From: Pseudoalteromonas luteoviolacea H33-S
Lineage (GTDB): Bacteria > Pseudomonadota > Gammaproteobacteria > Enterobacterales > Alteromonadaceae
DNA: 64,000 nt
Assembly (NCBI RefSeq): GCF_001625695.1
Contig: NZ_AUXY01000104.1
Coordinates: forward strand, 96,163 to 160,162
Reading direction: 5' to 3'
How positions within the stretch are numbered: position 1 is the stretch's first letter; each line of letters begins with the position of its first letter. A program made the translations under genes and the position numbers. Positions 26,687 to 35,665 of the stretch are shown here, piece after piece. The notes beneath the pieces were generated by a model that saw only the letters and a program-made list of their open reading frames with translations, was not told the origin of the DNA and made no database searches.

Positions 26687-28060
26687 ATGGAAGGTCAAAG
26701 CCGTGTTATTCAGAGAAAAAGGAAAACAAAAGTGAGAAATGTATTGGTGTTATCTATGCTGATACTCACTCTAAGTGGTTGTAAAAGCTTAGTTGAGAAA
26801 GGACATAATCTGTTCCAAGCAGGCATGTATACACAATCAGCAGAATACTATGAACAAGCACTACAAGAAGACCCTCATGACATTGAAGCACAAAAAGGTC
26901 TACTGCAAGCTCGTAATAAAATTCTAGATAAAGGCCTAATTGATGTGCGAATGTTACGGTTAGGTGGCAACCCAACTGGTGCTGCAATTAAATTAGAATC
27001 TTTGTTGCGCAATCAAATAGCATGGCAAATTGAACCATTTGGACCAATCGCTAACACACAAACGGAAGAAATCGACTATGCAACCCTGTGGTTAAAGCAG
27101 CGTGCTGCGCAGCTTGGTCAATCTAAGTTCCCAGATCAATTCCGCTATTTTGAACATAGATATGCTTTTTTAATCAGCAATGCTCAATTGCACAGCCTAT
27201 TCACCACTTATCGTGCCGCTTTGCAAAATAAAGCCCACGCTCAGTGCACGCGTATGTCGACTAAAACAACTAATGAACGTTTTTACTTACGCCAGTTTAC
27301 AGAAAAGTATTGTATGGCATGGGATCTACCTCAAGAGTTGGCCGTTATCACACAAGACCCAACTCGTTACTCGAGTATCAAGCTTACACCTCGCTTCAGA
27401 GTGAATTTGCATCGCACGAGTAGGCAAGCAAATTCGCTCAAAACCGCCTCGTCAGAATTAAAGCAAATATTCAGAGAAAGCCTGTGGTATAACCCTGTGG
27501 GGAAAAACACATTCAAGCTCAAATTTGACGCAAACCTAGAACACACAAGAAAAGCCAAACTTGTTAATCGCCATACTCACTTCACACTCGTTGAAGAAAA
27601 GCAAAGCAAAGCCAACCCTTCTGATACATTAGACGTCGAAGTAAAAAAAGCATTTCGCTATCCTGTCACCGAATTCACAGAGCAATTTAGTGTCAATGCA
27701 AAATATGAAGGCATCATTGCCCAACAACAGATAGAGTTTAGTATCGATGATAGTCAAACACACTATACGCAGAGCCATCAGGCTGATTTTCCTCAACTCA
27801 ATATCAAGCCAATAAAAGCAACCTTTTTAGATGTAGACAGTAAACTTGATAAGCAACTGACCACACTACAACAAGATTTTAAATCTCAGTTAGAGCGAGT
27901 GTGGATTGACACCCACTGTAATGGCTTAATCGGCGCACAATATGGCGAATATATTTTACGTTGTGGAAAAATCGCACCCGACAATCAGTTTGTGAACAGT
28001 TGGTTTCAAAAACAGTTTGGTTTGAATTACCAAGAAATGGCGACGTTGTACGCGCTATAA
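26687..28060 (+). CDS. TPR-containing lipoprotein of unknown function
   Basis: A predicted lipoprotein: hydrophobic stretch VLVLSMLILTLSGC ends in a lipobox, with KSL after the Cys. The first mature residues form one or two tetratricopeptide repeats (AGMYTQSAEYYEQALQEDPHDIEAQKGLLQ). The remaining ~350 residues are rich in Lys, Gln and Thr with beta-like stretches and I recognise no family. The given ATG at 26687 leaves 18 residues before the signal core. A GTG at 26732 (VRNVLVL), preceded by AGGA, would give a more usual signal peptide, so the start is uncertain. A TATAAT-like hexamer lies near 26625. Confidence 0.7.
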   Translation: MEGQSRVIQRKRKTKVRNVLVLSMLILTLSGCKSLVEKGHNLFQAGMYTQSAEYYEQALQEDPHDIEAQKGLLQARNKILDKGLIDVRMLRLGGNPTGAAIKLESLLRNQIAWQIEPFGPIANTQTEEIDYATLWLKQRAAQLGQSKFPDQFRYFEHRYAFLISNAQLHSLFTTYRAALQNKAHAQCTRMSTKTTNERFYLRQFTEKYCMAWDLPQELAVITQDPTRYSSIKLTPRFRVNLHRTSRQANSLKTASSELKQIFRESLWYNPVGKNTFKLKFDANLEHTRKAKLVNRHTHFTLVEEKQSKANPSDTLDVEVKKAFRYPVTEFTEQFSVNAKYEGIIAQQQIEFSIDDSQTHYTQSHQADFPQLNIKPIKATFLDVDSKLDKQLTTLQQDFKSQLERVWIDTHCNGLIGAQYGEYILRCGKIAPDNQFVNSWFQKQFGLNYQEMATLYAL

Positions 28061-28062
28061 TT

Positions 28063-28710
28063 TTAGTTGCTTTTATCGACAAGGCAATAGGGCTTCACCA
28101 ATGGCTCGCCTTGTCGATAAAAAGGCGATGGCGTATTTTTTCTCAGCAATCGCCAAAGCACTATTTTCAATACCAAATTAGCCACCACCCGTTTATGTGA
28201 CCAAGGTCCTTTGATTTCTACTGGGATCGCTGCATTTGCAAATTTACAAAATACACTGCCTGAGGGCGGACCTACAACATCATCTAAATTTTCTTCTATG
28301 CAACTGTGTAATAGCCCAACCAATGGCCAACGCGCGTTCATGGTATTTCCAAGTGGACTATTGCAACAGCTGGCAAACCATCGGTGTACTCCCTCTCGCG
28401 TGACGGTCAGGCAGGCAATTTCTTCATGCCCATGCGTAAATGTGAGCTGTGATGCACTCACTTGAAACACATCTGAACCGCCATATTCATTGAGCACATT
28501 TTGCTGTGCTAAATGCCCAACAAAGGCTTGGCAATCATCACAATAACAAACCACACGATTGTGAAAAAGCCGATTGCCACATGAAACAACACCGCGCACT
28601 TTGCCACATTGGCATTTCACATTCACACACTTGTCCATTGTATTCTCCACTGGATTAGGTTTGTTCATATTGTTGCTTTTCATACACTCTAACAGTGCTT
28701 TACAACACAA
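28063..28710 (-). CDS. GFA-like / DUF6151 zinc-binding protein
   Basis: A Cys-rich protein resembling the glutathione-dependent formaldehyde-activating (GFA) fold: CQCGKVRG, then CYCDDCQAF, then FASCCNSPLG, which together can bind one or two zinc ions. The overall pattern (ALL-N-x-N-x-W-P-like NARWP, a C-terminal basic helix) matches the DUF6151 group rather than true GFA enzymes. The C-terminus includes a 15-bp inverted repeat that runs through its last codons. The start is uncertain: Met codons at 28710, 28683, 28668 and 28638 are all possible, and the Cys motif starts well after all of them. Confidence 0.75.
   Translation of the reverse strand: MCCKALLECMKSNNMNKPNPVENTMDKCVNVKCQCGKVRGVVSCGNRLFHNRVVCYCDDCQAFVGHLAQQNVLNEYGGSDVFQVSASQLTFTHGHEEIACLTVTREGVHRWFASCCNSPLGNTMNARWPLVGLLHSCIEENLDDVVGPPSGSVFCKFANAAIPVEIKGPWSHKRVVANLVLKIVLWRLLRKNTPSPFYRQGEPLVKPYCLVDKSN
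28071..28122. repeat. Perfect 15-bp inverted repeat at convergent gene ends
   Basis: TTTTATCGACAAGGC at 28071-28085 is repeated exactly as its complement at 28108-28122 with a 22-base loop. It covers the 3' end of the zinc-binding protein gene and begins 11 bases after the stop of the lipoprotein gene. The stem is capped by T4/A4 but the T-run is on the wrong side for simple intrinsic termination on either strand. Confidence 0.8.
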
Positions 28711-28787
28711 TAAAATGCAAGTGGCGCTTGGCCTAGAGCCGGCTTCATGCTAGTTTGCTGCAAAACAAAATAAATTTGGGAATTACT

Positions 28788-29360
28788 ATGCCAAAGGCCA
28801 GTGAAATAAAAAAACATGCGGCGATTGAGTACAATGGTCGCGTCATGATTGTACGTGATATTGAGCGTTCAGTACCACAGGGTCGCGCAGGTGGTAGCCT
28901 ATACCGTATGCGCATGTACGATGTTGTCAACAATGGTAAAGTAGACGAGACGTTTAAAGCAGAAGAAATGCTTAAACTCGCTGATTTAACGCGTCGCCCT
29001 GCGATGTTTTCATATATCGATGGTGAAGAGTATGTCTTTATGGATGAGGAAGACTACACCCCTTACCACCTCAATAAAGAAGCGATTTCAGAACAGGTTT
29101 TATTTATCAATGAAGATACTAAAGGTCTATCTGTTGTGGTTGTTGAAGGCAGCCCTGTATCGGTTGACTTACCTTCCAGCGTAGAGCTCGTGATTGAAGA
29201 AACGGCACCATCAATTAAAGGTGCATCTGCCAGTGCGCGTACAAAGCCGGCAACACTTACGACAGGCCTAATCGTCCAAGTGCCTGAGCACATTTCAACA
29301 GGTGATAAAATCAAGATCAACACGACTGAAGTTAAATTCATGAGTCGTGCAGATAGTTAA
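28788..29360 (+). CDS. efpL: EfpL (YeiP), elongation factor P-like protein
   Basis: A three-domain EF-P paralogue of the YeiP/EfpL type, which helps ribosomes through stalling sequences. The N-terminal KOW-like domain starts MPKASEIKKH, the domain I tip loop reads SVPQGRAGGSLYR and has no modified Lys position of the classical EF-P type, and the C-terminal OB domain carries the YeiP-specific IKGASASARTKPATL and TGLIVQVPEHI. The open frame extends 11 codons upstream, but the ATG at 28788 matches the conserved family start. It ends in a strong terminator and is transcribed alone. Confidence 0.95.
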   Translation: MPKASEIKKHAAIEYNGRVMIVRDIERSVPQGRAGGSLYRMRMYDVVNNGKVDETFKAEEMLKLADLTRRPAMFSYIDGEEYVFMDEEDYTPYHLNKEAISEQVLFINEDTKGLSVVVVEGSPVSVDLPSSVELVIEETAPSIKGASASARTKPATLTTGLIVQVPEHISTGDKIKINTTEVKFMSRADS

Positions 29361-29380
29361 TTTTACCTATCGAAATAAAC

Positions 29381-29404
29381 AAGCCGGTTATTCCGGCTTT
29401 TTTA
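29381..29404 (+). terminator. Intrinsic terminator after efpL
   Basis: AAGCCGG at 29381-29387 pairs with CCGGCTT at 29393-29399 around TTATT and is followed by T-rich sequence (TTTTATT). Confidence 0.9.
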
Positions 29405-29500
29405 TTGTCTTTGTAACTTAACCCCCTACTTTTTTCTGTTTTATCACTCCTTTAATGTAATTAATGCTTTGAATTGCTGTTATTTTGTGCCAATAATAAA

Positions 29501-29512
29501 TGGAACGTTCCA
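29501..29512. promoter_or_regulatory. Perfect palindrome TGGAACGTTCCA, candidate LacI-type operator
   Basis: A 12-bp perfect palindrome with central CG, the form typical of LacI/PurR-family operators, 32 bases before the ATG of the chitin-binding protease gene and upstream of its GGGAG Shine-Dalgarno. It is flanked on both sides by AT-rich DNA. The cognate regulator is not in the window. Confidence 0.5.
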
Positions 29513-29544
29513 AATAATAACAATCAAGAGAATGGGAGTTAATC

Positions 29545-32262
29545 ATGAAAAGGTTTGCACTTTGTGCTTTGGCACTTGCTATCCAGTCTGTATCTATACA
29601 CGCGCACACAGGTCATACACATTCGCCATCACACAGCAATGAAATCAACGAATGGCAAGATAAAAACAACTACAAAAAAGGCCAACGAGTCACGCACCAA
29701 GGTGCAATTTATCAAGCAAACTGGTGGTCTGAGGGCGATTCGCCCGCCATTAATACTTCGGGGGCATGGCAGTTTGTACAATTCATCAATCATGAAAATA
29801 ATACCCCAAACCCTTGGTTGCATGCTCAGGTGTACACCAAAGGTCAAATCGTTGCCTATAAGGGCGAGTTGTTTGAAGCAAAATGGTGGACATTGAATGA
29901 AGCCCCAGATGTAAGCCAAGTTTGGGCTAAAGTTGCCCATGATAAAAAGAACGATCCAATTTCACAAATGAGCCTAATTAGCAATGACATTGTGCTCAGT
30001 GAACAAAAAGCAGAGTCACCTGCAGGCGAGGCCATCGGTAATGCTTTTGATGGCGATCCCCGCACTAAATATGTCACACTCAAACCACAGGGGTGGGTGC
30101 AAGTCTCTTTAGCGCAGCCACAAAGTCTGGCGAAATATCAACTCACATCAGCAAACGACGCACCGGGTAGAGATCCACACACATGGACGCTGCAAGGTTC
30201 TAACGATGGCGAAAACTGGCATGTCATTGATACACAGTCCGAGCAAACTTTCAGTAAGCGTTTCGAGCAAAAAAGCTATCATTTAAATACGGTCAAGCCT
30301 TATCAACATTATCGCTTTGATATGACTCACAAGGGCACGGATGATTGGGGGTATGATTTACTACAAATTGCTGAAATTGATTTATTTACCAACACGCAAC
30401 TCCCTATTGCCGGTATTGCCAGCGATGCAAGCACCGTATTTATTGGTGAAGCATTAACGCTAAAAGACACCAGCCTCAATCAACCAAATAGCTTTGAATG
30501 GCGATTTGAACAAGGCACACCAGCAACTAGTTTGGCCAAAGACCCACAAGTCACCTTTAATATACCCGGTGTAAAAACAGTAGAATTGGTCACATATAAT
30601 TGGCATGGTCAAAGTGACACGGCTAGCCACAAAGTGAAAGTGGTTGACCCTGCAAACCCTTGGCACGGATTTGCTTACCCTGAAATCAAATTTGCCCACG
30701 AAGATACGCAAAGCGAAGGCTATAAACGCATTCACAGGCTATTTCCTAATTTAGAAAAAACCATCAATGACGTTACATTACAAGTAAACCAATATTTATA
30801 TAAGCACTATGGTGAATCACCTGAGTTTGACTCTGTCACATTTAGTCTTAAGTGGATGGATACCCTAGCCTATCGAGCTGGCTCTGGCCGAAATATGGAA
30901 ATTGCGTTCAGTACCAAATACATTACGGAATCTTTAGCCAATGCCAGCGATGAAGAAGTTATTTACGAATTGCTCGGTGTGTTTTGGCATGAGCTTGTTC
31001 ACGGTTATCAACACTTTCCAACAGGCGCAATGGCCGATGGTAATGAAACTCACGCCATTGTTGAAGGCATTGCCGACCTTGTTCGGATCCGAGCTGGTTT
31101 CCACGCCACACGCAGCCCCTCACCGTCTAAAAACTGGCTAGGGGGTTACACCAATACCGGGTTCTTTTTATCATGGATCCAAGACAATTATGATGATGAT
31201 TTTACCTATAAGATCAATCAAATGGTGCTAACTAGTCAACGTGAAGGCTGGGAGTGGACATTAGAAGAAGCACTTAAACGCATCTTAAATCAGGATATTA
31301 ATACCCTGTGGCAGAAGTACCAAGCAACACTGGGCGCAGCACCTGAAGCCCCCGCAATCCCTGAAGATCAAATTAGCTTGGTGAGTTTAGGCACAGATAT
31401 AAGTGCCTCAGCACAGCCTGCGGATCCTATCTATGATATTGCAAAAGCAATCGATGGCGACCGTTATACTAAATATCTGACGATAAATAGTCAGTCTGAG
31501 GTAACCTTTTCTACCCATGGTGCAGGAAAACTTAAATCCTATAGACTCACTGTCGGCGATAACCAACCAAGCAGAGATCCAAGTGCATGGACCTTATTAG
31601 GCTCTCAAGATGGTGTCACATGGCATGAGGTGGATAGCCAATCTAGTCAAGTATTTAGCCAAAGGTTAGAAACGCGAGAATTCTCAGTCGATCAAGTTCC
31701 AAGTTATCAATACTTTCAATTCAACTTCACCAATAGCGGGCAACAAAGCAATGGTGAGTCAGTATTTCAAATCGCCGAAATAGACTTATTAGCTGATAAA
31801 GCCACAGTAACTTTACCCGTCGTATTAGAAAACTTTGTTTTGCTTGGCGGTGAGATCAGCGCTGAGTATGAAGGGTTTAGTCAATGGGGCGAGGGCTATC
31901 AAAGTGCATTTGATGGCAATTATGAAAACAAGTATGTTGCGCTTACGGACAAGGGATGGCTGCAATTTGTTGCCAATCAACCTCATATCATCAGTGCATA
32001 TAGCATAACCAGTGGTAACGATGCGCCGGAACGAGATCCGTCAAGCTGGACGTTACATGGTTCAAATGACGGCGTGCACTGGCATATCTTGGATACACGT
32101 CAATCTGAACAATTTACTGAACGCAATCAAACACGCACTTTTCGTATTGAAAACACCACCGCGTTTACCCATTTCCGCATTGACTTAACGCATACCGCCA
32201 CTGACAGCAATGGCAATAACTTACTTCAACTATCAGAAATAGGCTTTTTTAGCGCTAAATAG
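29545..32262 (+). CDS. Secreted multidomain metalloprotease: CBM5/12 x2, discoidin x3, PKD, basic secretory protein (BSP) domain
   Basis: A 905-residue exported protein. Signal peptide at 1-21 (ends SIHAHT). Two chitin-binding CBM5/12 modules follow at about 35-75 and 88-130 (ANWWSEGD and AKWWTLNE are the aromatic binding motifs). Then come a F5/8 type C discoidin domain (~145-260), a PKD-like domain (~285-360), a BSP-family peptidase domain (~375-600) with the zinc motif HELVHGYQH at 482-490 and a downstream Glu in ETHAIVEGIADLVR, and two more discoidin domains (~615-745 and ~760-900; WTLLGSQDG and WTLHGSNDG are repeated). It probably degrades proteins in chitinous or glycan-coated material. 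A LacI-type palindrome lies upstream. Confidence 0.88.
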   Translation: MKRFALCALALAIQSVSIHAHTGHTHSPSHSNEINEWQDKNNYKKGQRVTHQGAIYQANWWSEGDSPAINTSGAWQFVQFINHENNTPNPWLHAQVYTKGQIVAYKGELFEAKWWTLNEAPDVSQVWAKVAHDKKNDPISQMSLISNDIVLSEQKAESPAGEAIGNAFDGDPRTKYVTLKPQGWVQVSLAQPQSLAKYQLTSANDAPGRDPHTWTLQGSNDGENWHVIDTQSEQTFSKRFEQKSYHLNTVKPYQHYRFDMTHKGTDDWGYDLLQIAEIDLFTNTQLPIAGIASDASTVFIGEALTLKDTSLNQPNSFEWRFEQGTPATSLAKDPQVTFNIPGVKTVELVTYNWHGQSDTASHKVKVVDPANPWHGFAYPEIKFAHEDTQSEGYKRIHRLFPNLEKTINDVTLQVNQYLYKHYGESPEFDSVTFSLKWMDTLAYRAGSGRNMEIAFSTKYITESLANASDEEVIYELLGVFWHELVHGYQHFPTGAMADGNETHAIVEGIADLVRIRAGFHATRSPSPSKNWLGGYTNTGFFLSWIQDNYDDDFTYKINQMVLTSQREGWEWTLEEALKRILNQDINTLWQKYQATLGAAPEAPAIPEDQISLVSLGTDISASAQPADPIYDIAKAIDGDRYTKYLTINSQSEVTFSTHGAGKLKSYRLTVGDNQPSRDPSAWTLLGSQDGVTWHEVDSQSSQVFSQRLETREFSVDQVPSYQYFQFNFTNSGQQSNGESVFQIAEIDLLADKATVTLPVVLENFVLLGGEISAEYEGFSQWGEGYQSAFDGNYENKYVALTDKGWLQFVANQPHIISAYSITSGNDAPERDPSSWTLHGSNDGVHWHILDTRQSEQFTERNQTRTFRIENTTAFTHFRIDLTHTATDSNGNNLLQLSEIGFFSAK

Positions 32263-32273
32263 TTAAAAAATCG

Positions 32274-32300
32274 AGGCAAGGCTTTTTACCTTGCCTTTAT
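32274..32300 (+). terminator. Intrinsic terminator after the BSP protease gene
   Basis: AGGCAAGG at 32274-32281 pairs with CCTTGCCT at 32289-32296 around CTTTTTA, followed by TTATT. Confidence 0.8.
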
Positions 32301-32465
32301 TCCGTGCCAAGCCTTGCACTGTTACAGTGCATTTTAATTAATCTTAAACATCACCCGACACAGCGCAAAAACTTGAGAAATCAGGCAAGCCATCATATGA
32401 TCCAATATTGCACAGTGAATGGATCGTTTGACGGATTTTTAAAGCAAATATGGATATCGGGAAAG

Positions 32466-35195
32466 ATGAAAACCAGTAAGCTCAGTATCAGGTTACTTTG
32501 GTATATTACACCACTGGTGATTTTGCCTTTGCTGTTTTTAGGTGGCTTTACGCTCACCAATGTTACGAGCTCTACTCAAAAGCAAGCAAAACTGATTGTC
32601 GGCCGTTTTGTTGAACAGCAGCAGCAAAAAATGTTCAATTACATGGAAATATACCAGTCGACCACAAAGCTGCTTTCCACATCCCCTGTACTCAGTGATT
32701 ATCTACTCTCTCCGCCTGATACAGAATCACTACAAAAAAAACGCTTAGGCGCTTTGCTTACGTCATCAGATGAGCAGAAACTTAAAACAAAGCGCTTGGG
32801 TGCGCTTATGGATGTCTTTGCAAGTTACAGTGAAGCCTATCCAGATATTCTCAGTATCAATTTGGTCGATGCTGATGGTAAAAGCCATGCTTTCTATTCG
32901 AGTAATTTAAGTTTTGCGCCAGATGATTACCCGTTTTTTGATCAAGTGCTCAAAAGCAACTTAAGGCAGCAACAGTATATGCTGCCCGCCAAAGAAGGCG
33001 GAACACAACTCTATTTTGTGCAACAAATTTATAGCGTAAACTTTCATTTGAAAAGACCGCAACGCCAAGGCTATATAATTGTTCGTGTCGCTCCCTCAAT
33101 TATCAGCAGTAGTATACTAGAGGCGCCCTATGACAATACGTTAAACTTATTGGTCTCTACTCAAGGAGAAGTCCTGTTCTCTTCTGACGGGCAGTTCACA
33201 TCGACTTATCTGTCTGACGAAGAAATGGCCCAGATAAGTTCTTTGGCTGATAGAGGCAAATTAGATTCCGTCGTACTACCCTCGGTAGATGGACTCAAGC
33301 GCATGACCTACAGCGCGCAGCTCAGCGGTGGTTATTATTACATTTCCACGATCCCCAAAAGCATTCTCTACCAATCTGGTAAAGCGATCAGCTTGATCAC
33401 CGCTTTAATTGTCATTCTCTCCGTGGTTACCTTACCAGTACTCATCTTTATTGTGGTACGGAATCTACTGCTTACACCGATTGAATTGCTAGGCGAGGCA
33501 AGTCATCGTGTCGGTGACGGAGACTTGTCTGTCTCGTTGCCAGCCCATGATGACGACGAAGTTGGCATCTTGTTTGATGATTTCAATCACATGGTAAAAC
33601 AGATCCGTGATTTCCAAGGCGAATTAGAAGACTATAAACTCCATCTGGAAGAAAAGGTGGAAAGCCGTACCCGAGCGCTAGAAGAAATGAATAGTCAGCT
33701 TGAAGTCGCCATCACCGAAGCTGAGCAAGCCAACCAGCTTAAAAGCCGCTTTTTGGCCAATATGAGCCACGAGATCCGCACCCCTTTAACTGCAATCATG
33801 GGCTTTACTGAACAGCTGCTGCACAACCCTGGCGCTAAAAATTCAGATTTACACTTAGACACCATTTTGCGAAATTCAAAGCATTTATTAGAACTTATCA
33901 ACAATATCCTAGATTTATCTAAGATTGAGGCAGAAAAGCTCGCGGTTGAAAAAAACCGCATTGAGTTCCTTCCTTTATTAAAAGACATTGAATCCATCAT
34001 TCTGCCACTCGCAGAAGAAAAGCATCTTGAGCTTAATCTCAATTACGCCTTCCCGCTACCAAAAGTGCTCCACAGTGATGAAACGCGTTTAAAACAGATT
34101 TTACTTAACATTGCCAGTAACGCCGTCAAATTTACCGAACAAGGGTTTATATCTATTAATATTGATTTTAATACCCAACACGATCAGTTTATCTTTACGA
34201 TTAAGGACACGGGTATTGGTATGTCAAAAAGTGAGATGGAACGTGTATTTAAACCGTTTGAACAGGCTGATACCACCACTACGAGGCGTTTTGGTGGCAC
34301 AGGGCTTGGTTTGTGTATTTCCAAAAACCTTGCCCAATTACTTGGTGGCGATGTACAGGTCAGCAGTGAGCAAGGCAATGGCAGTACATTTACCATTACC
34401 ATCTCAGCGAATCATGCAAACCAAGACATTGAGTGGATTGAATGTGATACCCACACTCACAGCCAAACCAGCAGCTCGCAAAAACTCGCTGAGACGCAGC
34501 TTGAAGCAACAATACTCCTAGCAGAAGATAACAAAGATAACCAAGATCTGATCTCCTTGTTATTAAGCTCTTGGGGGCTCAAACCCGATATTGCCAATAA
34601 CGGCGCAGAAGCGGTGGAAATGTCTCTCATCAATGATTATGACTTAATCCTGATGGATATGCAGATGCCAGTGATGGGGGGCTTAGAAGCGACTGAGATG
34701 CTTAGGCATGCCGCTTATGATGGTCCGATTGTCGCCCTCACAGCGAACATCATGAAGCACGATATTGATACCTACTTAGCAGCAGGATGCAATGCCACAC
34801 TAGGTAAGCCCATTGATAGAGAGAAGCTAGGCGCGGTATTACTCGAGTTTTTAGAGCTCGCCAGCGAAAATGCCTCTAAGTGGAATAACCTGCTTAAAAG
34901 TGAAAAGTTCCTGCAGATAAGCCAAAATTATCTAGAGAAGCTACCTGAGCAACTAGACCTTGTAGAAGCACTTTATGAAAACCAAGAATGGGAATCGCTG
35001 CGCGCTCTGGCGCATAGCTTAAAAGGCAGTGCTGGCTGCTTTGGTTTTAGCAACATTCACAGTGCTGCCGGAGATTTAGAAAATAGCTTACAAGGTAATA
35101 ACAAAGCACAGTGGCAATACACCACACTGCAGCTTACTCAAGCAATTCAATACACGTTAGACAATGAGAATGTGCAACTGCAAGCTGTTCGCTAA
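32466..35195 (+). CDS. Hybrid sensor histidine kinase with REC and Hpt domains
   Basis: A membrane phosphorelay kinase. A first transmembrane helix (about 12-32), a periplasmic sensor of about 270 residues, a second helix (about 310-330), HAMP, a coiled coil, HisKA with the phospho-His435 in NMSHEIRTPL, and a HATPase with DTGIGM and GGTGLGL follow in order. Then comes a receiver domain with phospho-Asp731 in LMDMQMPVMGG and a C-terminal Hpt domain with His850 in AHSLKGSAG. This BarA/TorS-like layout needs a separate output regulator, which is not adjacent. The ATG at 32466 puts the first helix at the N-terminus; the open frame extends to 32304 but those 54 residues look like leader. Confidence 0.93.
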   Translation: MKTSKLSIRLLWYITPLVILPLLFLGGFTLTNVTSSTQKQAKLIVGRFVEQQQQKMFNYMEIYQSTTKLLSTSPVLSDYLLSPPDTESLQKKRLGALLTSSDEQKLKTKRLGALMDVFASYSEAYPDILSINLVDADGKSHAFYSSNLSFAPDDYPFFDQVLKSNLRQQQYMLPAKEGGTQLYFVQQIYSVNFHLKRPQRQGYIIVRVAPSIISSSILEAPYDNTLNLLVSTQGEVLFSSDGQFTSTYLSDEEMAQISSLADRGKLDSVVLPSVDGLKRMTYSAQLSGGYYYISTIPKSILYQSGKAISLITALIVILSVVTLPVLIFIVVRNLLLTPIELLGEASHRVGDGDLSVSLPAHDDDEVGILFDDFNHMVKQIRDFQGELEDYKLHLEEKVESRTRALEEMNSQLEVAITEAEQANQLKSRFLANMSHEIRTPLTAIMGFTEQLLHNPGAKNSDLHLDTILRNSKHLLELINNILDLSKIEAEKLAVEKNRIEFLPLLKDIESIILPLAEEKHLELNLNYAFPLPKVLHSDETRLKQILLNIASNAVKFTEQGFISINIDFNTQHDQFIFTIKDTGIGMSKSEMERVFKPFEQADTTTTRRFGGTGLGLCISKNLAQLLGGDVQVSSEQGNGSTFTITISANHANQDIEWIECDTHTHSQTSSSQKLAETQLEATILLAEDNKDNQDLISLLLSSWGLKPDIANNGAEAVEMSLINDYDLILMDMQMPVMGGLEATEMLRHAAYDGPIVALTANIMKHDIDTYLAAGCNATLGKPIDREKLGAVLLEFLELASENASKWNNLLKSEKFLQISQNYLEKLPEQLDLVEALYENQEWESLRALAHSLKGSAGCFGFSNIHSAAGDLENSLQGNNKAQWQYTTLQLTQAIQYTLDNENVQLQAVR

Positions 35196-35212
35196 GCGCA
35201 TATAAGCTTTAT

Positions 35213-35665
35213 TCACTCTGTGAACTGTAGACCCATTAAAATAGCGTCTTCTTTACCAGTTTGTGTCGGGTAGTAGTTATTTCTTCTACCCATTACATTC
35301 AGACCCACCTTTTCATACAAAGCAATCGCTGGTGTATTCGATGCTCTGACTTCAAGAAATAGGTTTTCCGCCTGCTCATCTCGACACCAAGTGATCAAGG
35401 CCTGCATTAACTCAGTTGCAATCCCTTGGCCTTGGCTATTTGGATGCACACAGATATTCATCAAAGTATAATCAGGCCCCGCTCGCTCAGCGATAAAATA
35501 CCCGACCAATCCCTGCTCACTATCGCGACACATATTAAAGTAACGTCCACCAATACATGAGATGAGTGTTTTTTCGCTCCAAGGATGACTGTGGCAAGCA
35601 TTTTCAATCTCCATGACCTTATCTATCGGAAATTGTCCGAGCGCGTTTTTATGCAGATATTGCAT
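35213..35665 (-). CDS. rimI: Ribosomal protein S18 alanine N-acetyltransferase
   Basis: RimI acetylates the N-terminal alanine of ribosomal protein S18. The GNAT fold is clear: NACHSHPWS near the N-terminus, the acetyl-CoA loop NSQGQGIATELM, LEVRASNTPAIALYEKVGL and the GRRNNYYP-x-x-x-GKEDAILMGL end are diagnostic of RimI. The 150-residue length is standard. Its start codon lies inside the holD-like gene (17-base overlap), so translation is coupled, as in enterobacteria where holD precedes rimI. Confidence 0.95.
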   Translation of the reverse strand: MQYLHKNALGQFPIDKVMEIENACHSHPWSEKTLISCIGGRYFNMCRDSEQGLVGYFIAERAGPDYTLMNICVHPNSQGQGIATELMQALITWCRDEQAENLFLEVRASNTPAIALYEKVGLNVMGRRNNYYPTQTGKEDAILMGLQFTE

